Below are positions 5,680-6,242 of a stretch of DNA of 6,242 nucleotides, one piece after another. The notes beneath the pieces are model-generated. The model saw only the letters and a program-made list of their open reading frames with translations. It searched no databases and was not told the origin of the DNA. The translations under genes and the position numbers were made by a program. Source of the DNA: JBOGHU01 sp050742255. GTDB lineage: Bacteria; Actinomycetota; Acidimicrobiia; Acidimicrobiales; CADCSY01. The stretch lies in the NCBI GenBank assembly GCA_050742255.1, contig JBOGHU010000023.1, positions 1 to 6,242 on the forward strand. Reading direction: 5' to 3'. The number at the start of each line of letters is the position of its first letter. Positions within the stretch are counted from its first letter, which is position 1.

Positions 5680-6242
5680 TCAGGCTCGGGCCCCGGACCT
5701 GGCCTCGTCCCTGGCCCGGTCGCCGACCGGCTCCCGCTCGGGGGCCCTGACGTCGACGGTGGCGGGCGCCGGCATCAGGCCGTCGAAGCCGCGGAGGGCC
5801 CGGGGCGGGGCCACGTCTCCCTCGCCGGCGGTGGCCGCCACGTCCCAGAGCCGGGACAGGGCGTCGGTGAGGTGCGGGGCGTCGCCCCCCAAGGCCACGT
5901 ACATGCCGACCTGGTCGTCGAGCAGGAGGGCGGCGGCGTCGTTGTCGGCCGAGCTCTGGGGGTAGCCCACCCAGACGTCGGTGCTGGCTCCCACCCCGAA
6001 GCCGACGCCGTCTTGGGCCCAGGCGACCTCCAGCCCGACCCGGTGCTTGCCCGGTCCGTCGAAGGCGAAGCCGTTGGTGCTCCAGAACAACCTGGTCTCG
6101 GCGTGGAGGGAGGCGCCCGGCTCCAGCGGCTGGATGCTCACCCCGTCGGTGGTGATGACGAACGACGGCATCGGCCTCCGCTGGCCGCCCGGCCGGGTCA
6201 CGGTGAGCCTGGCGTGCTGGGCGGCCACACCGATGTCGGAGG
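5680..6242 (-). CDS. Unrecognised protein with beta-sandwich-like segment, C-terminal part (5' end outside window)
   Basis: The frame stays open to the right edge, so this is the C-terminal part of a longer protein; a GTG at 6228 exists, but no Shine-Dalgarno precedes it. Counting from that codon, residues about 22-90 look like an Ig-like beta-sandwich: FVITTDGVSIQPLEPG, then TRLFWSTNGFAF, DGPGKHRVGLEVAW and GASTDVWVGYP, the usual 'PG-x-h/y-x-v-x-l-x-v' edge strand. Residues 97-135 are probably helical, with a GGDAPHL turn at 114-120. The tail (150-182) is Pro-, Arg- and Glu-rich and probably disordered. No catalytic motif, membrane segment or zinc site is visible in this part. It is the upstream operon partner of the emfourin-like gene with a 17-base spacing, so a shared function, for example as a target or carrier of the neighbouring hydrolases, is possible but unproven. 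The missing N-terminal region would decide the family. Confidence 0.78.
   Translation of the reverse strand, partial: SDIGVAAQHARLTVTRPGGQRRPMPSFVITTDGVSIQPLEPGASLHAETRLFWSTNGFAFDGPGKHRVGLEVAWAQDGVGFGVGASTDVWVGYPQSSADNDAAALLLDDQVGMYVALGGDAPHLTDALSRLWDVAATAGEGDVAPPRALRGFDGLMPAPATVDVRAPEREPVGDRARDEARSGARA

Noticed and set aside
5216..5965. 249-codon plus-strand open frame over the two right-hand minus-strand genes
   Set aside because: It overlaps the end of the metallopeptidase in another frame and reads as compositionally biased sequence. The minus-strand frames have ordered secondary-structure patterns and operon spacing.

Overview
The window is very GC-rich DNA with strong G/C preference at third codon positions and GTG/TTG as well as ATG starts. 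This fits a high-GC actinobacterium. The style of the first protein (proline-rich linker followed by Cys-containing DxDxDG repeats) reminds me of Acidimicrobiia, but that placement is an impression and not a proof. I see no rRNA, tRNA, CRISPR array, insertion sequence or attachment site.

Layout. Bases 2-484 (+) hold the C-terminal end of a protein with three DxDxDG-type (FG-GAP/VCBS-like) calcium-binding repeats. After a 140-bp convergent gap comes a complete subtilisin-family (S8) serine peptidase on the minus strand (625-2223). Its 99-bp upstream region contains a good sigma-70-type promoter for the peptidase and is shared with a divergent plus-strand operon. That operon has three tightly coupled genes: a 79-residue two-helix membrane protein (2323-2562), an alpha/beta-hydrolase with a complete Ser-Asp-His triad (2562-3680, start overlapping the previous stop by one base), and an FTP-propeptide M36/M4-type zinc metallopeptidase (3682-5241, one base after the previous stop). 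Converging on it from the right are two minus-strand genes. One is a 135-residue protein resembling emfourin, the protealysin-inhibitor family (5255-5662). The other is the C-terminal end of a protein with a beta-sandwich-like segment that runs off the window (5680-6242).

Reading the genes together. Two proteases of different mechanism and a lipase/esterase-like hydrolase sit side by side. None has a recognisable Sec or Tat signal peptide, although both proteases carry recognisable inhibitory propeptide regions. The metallopeptidase also faces a candidate protein inhibitor across a 13-bp gap. The simplest reading is a leaderless hydrolase cassette, either intracellular or exported by a non-classical route, kept in check by propeptides and an emfourin-like inhibitor. 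Protealysin and emfourin are the established precedent for a leaderless thermolysin-type protease with an adjacent inhibitor gene. The combination with a subtilase, an alpha/beta-hydrolase and a small membrane protein is not one I recognise, and its biological role (housekeeping proteolysis, inter-microbial effector set or defence) cannot be decided from this sequence.
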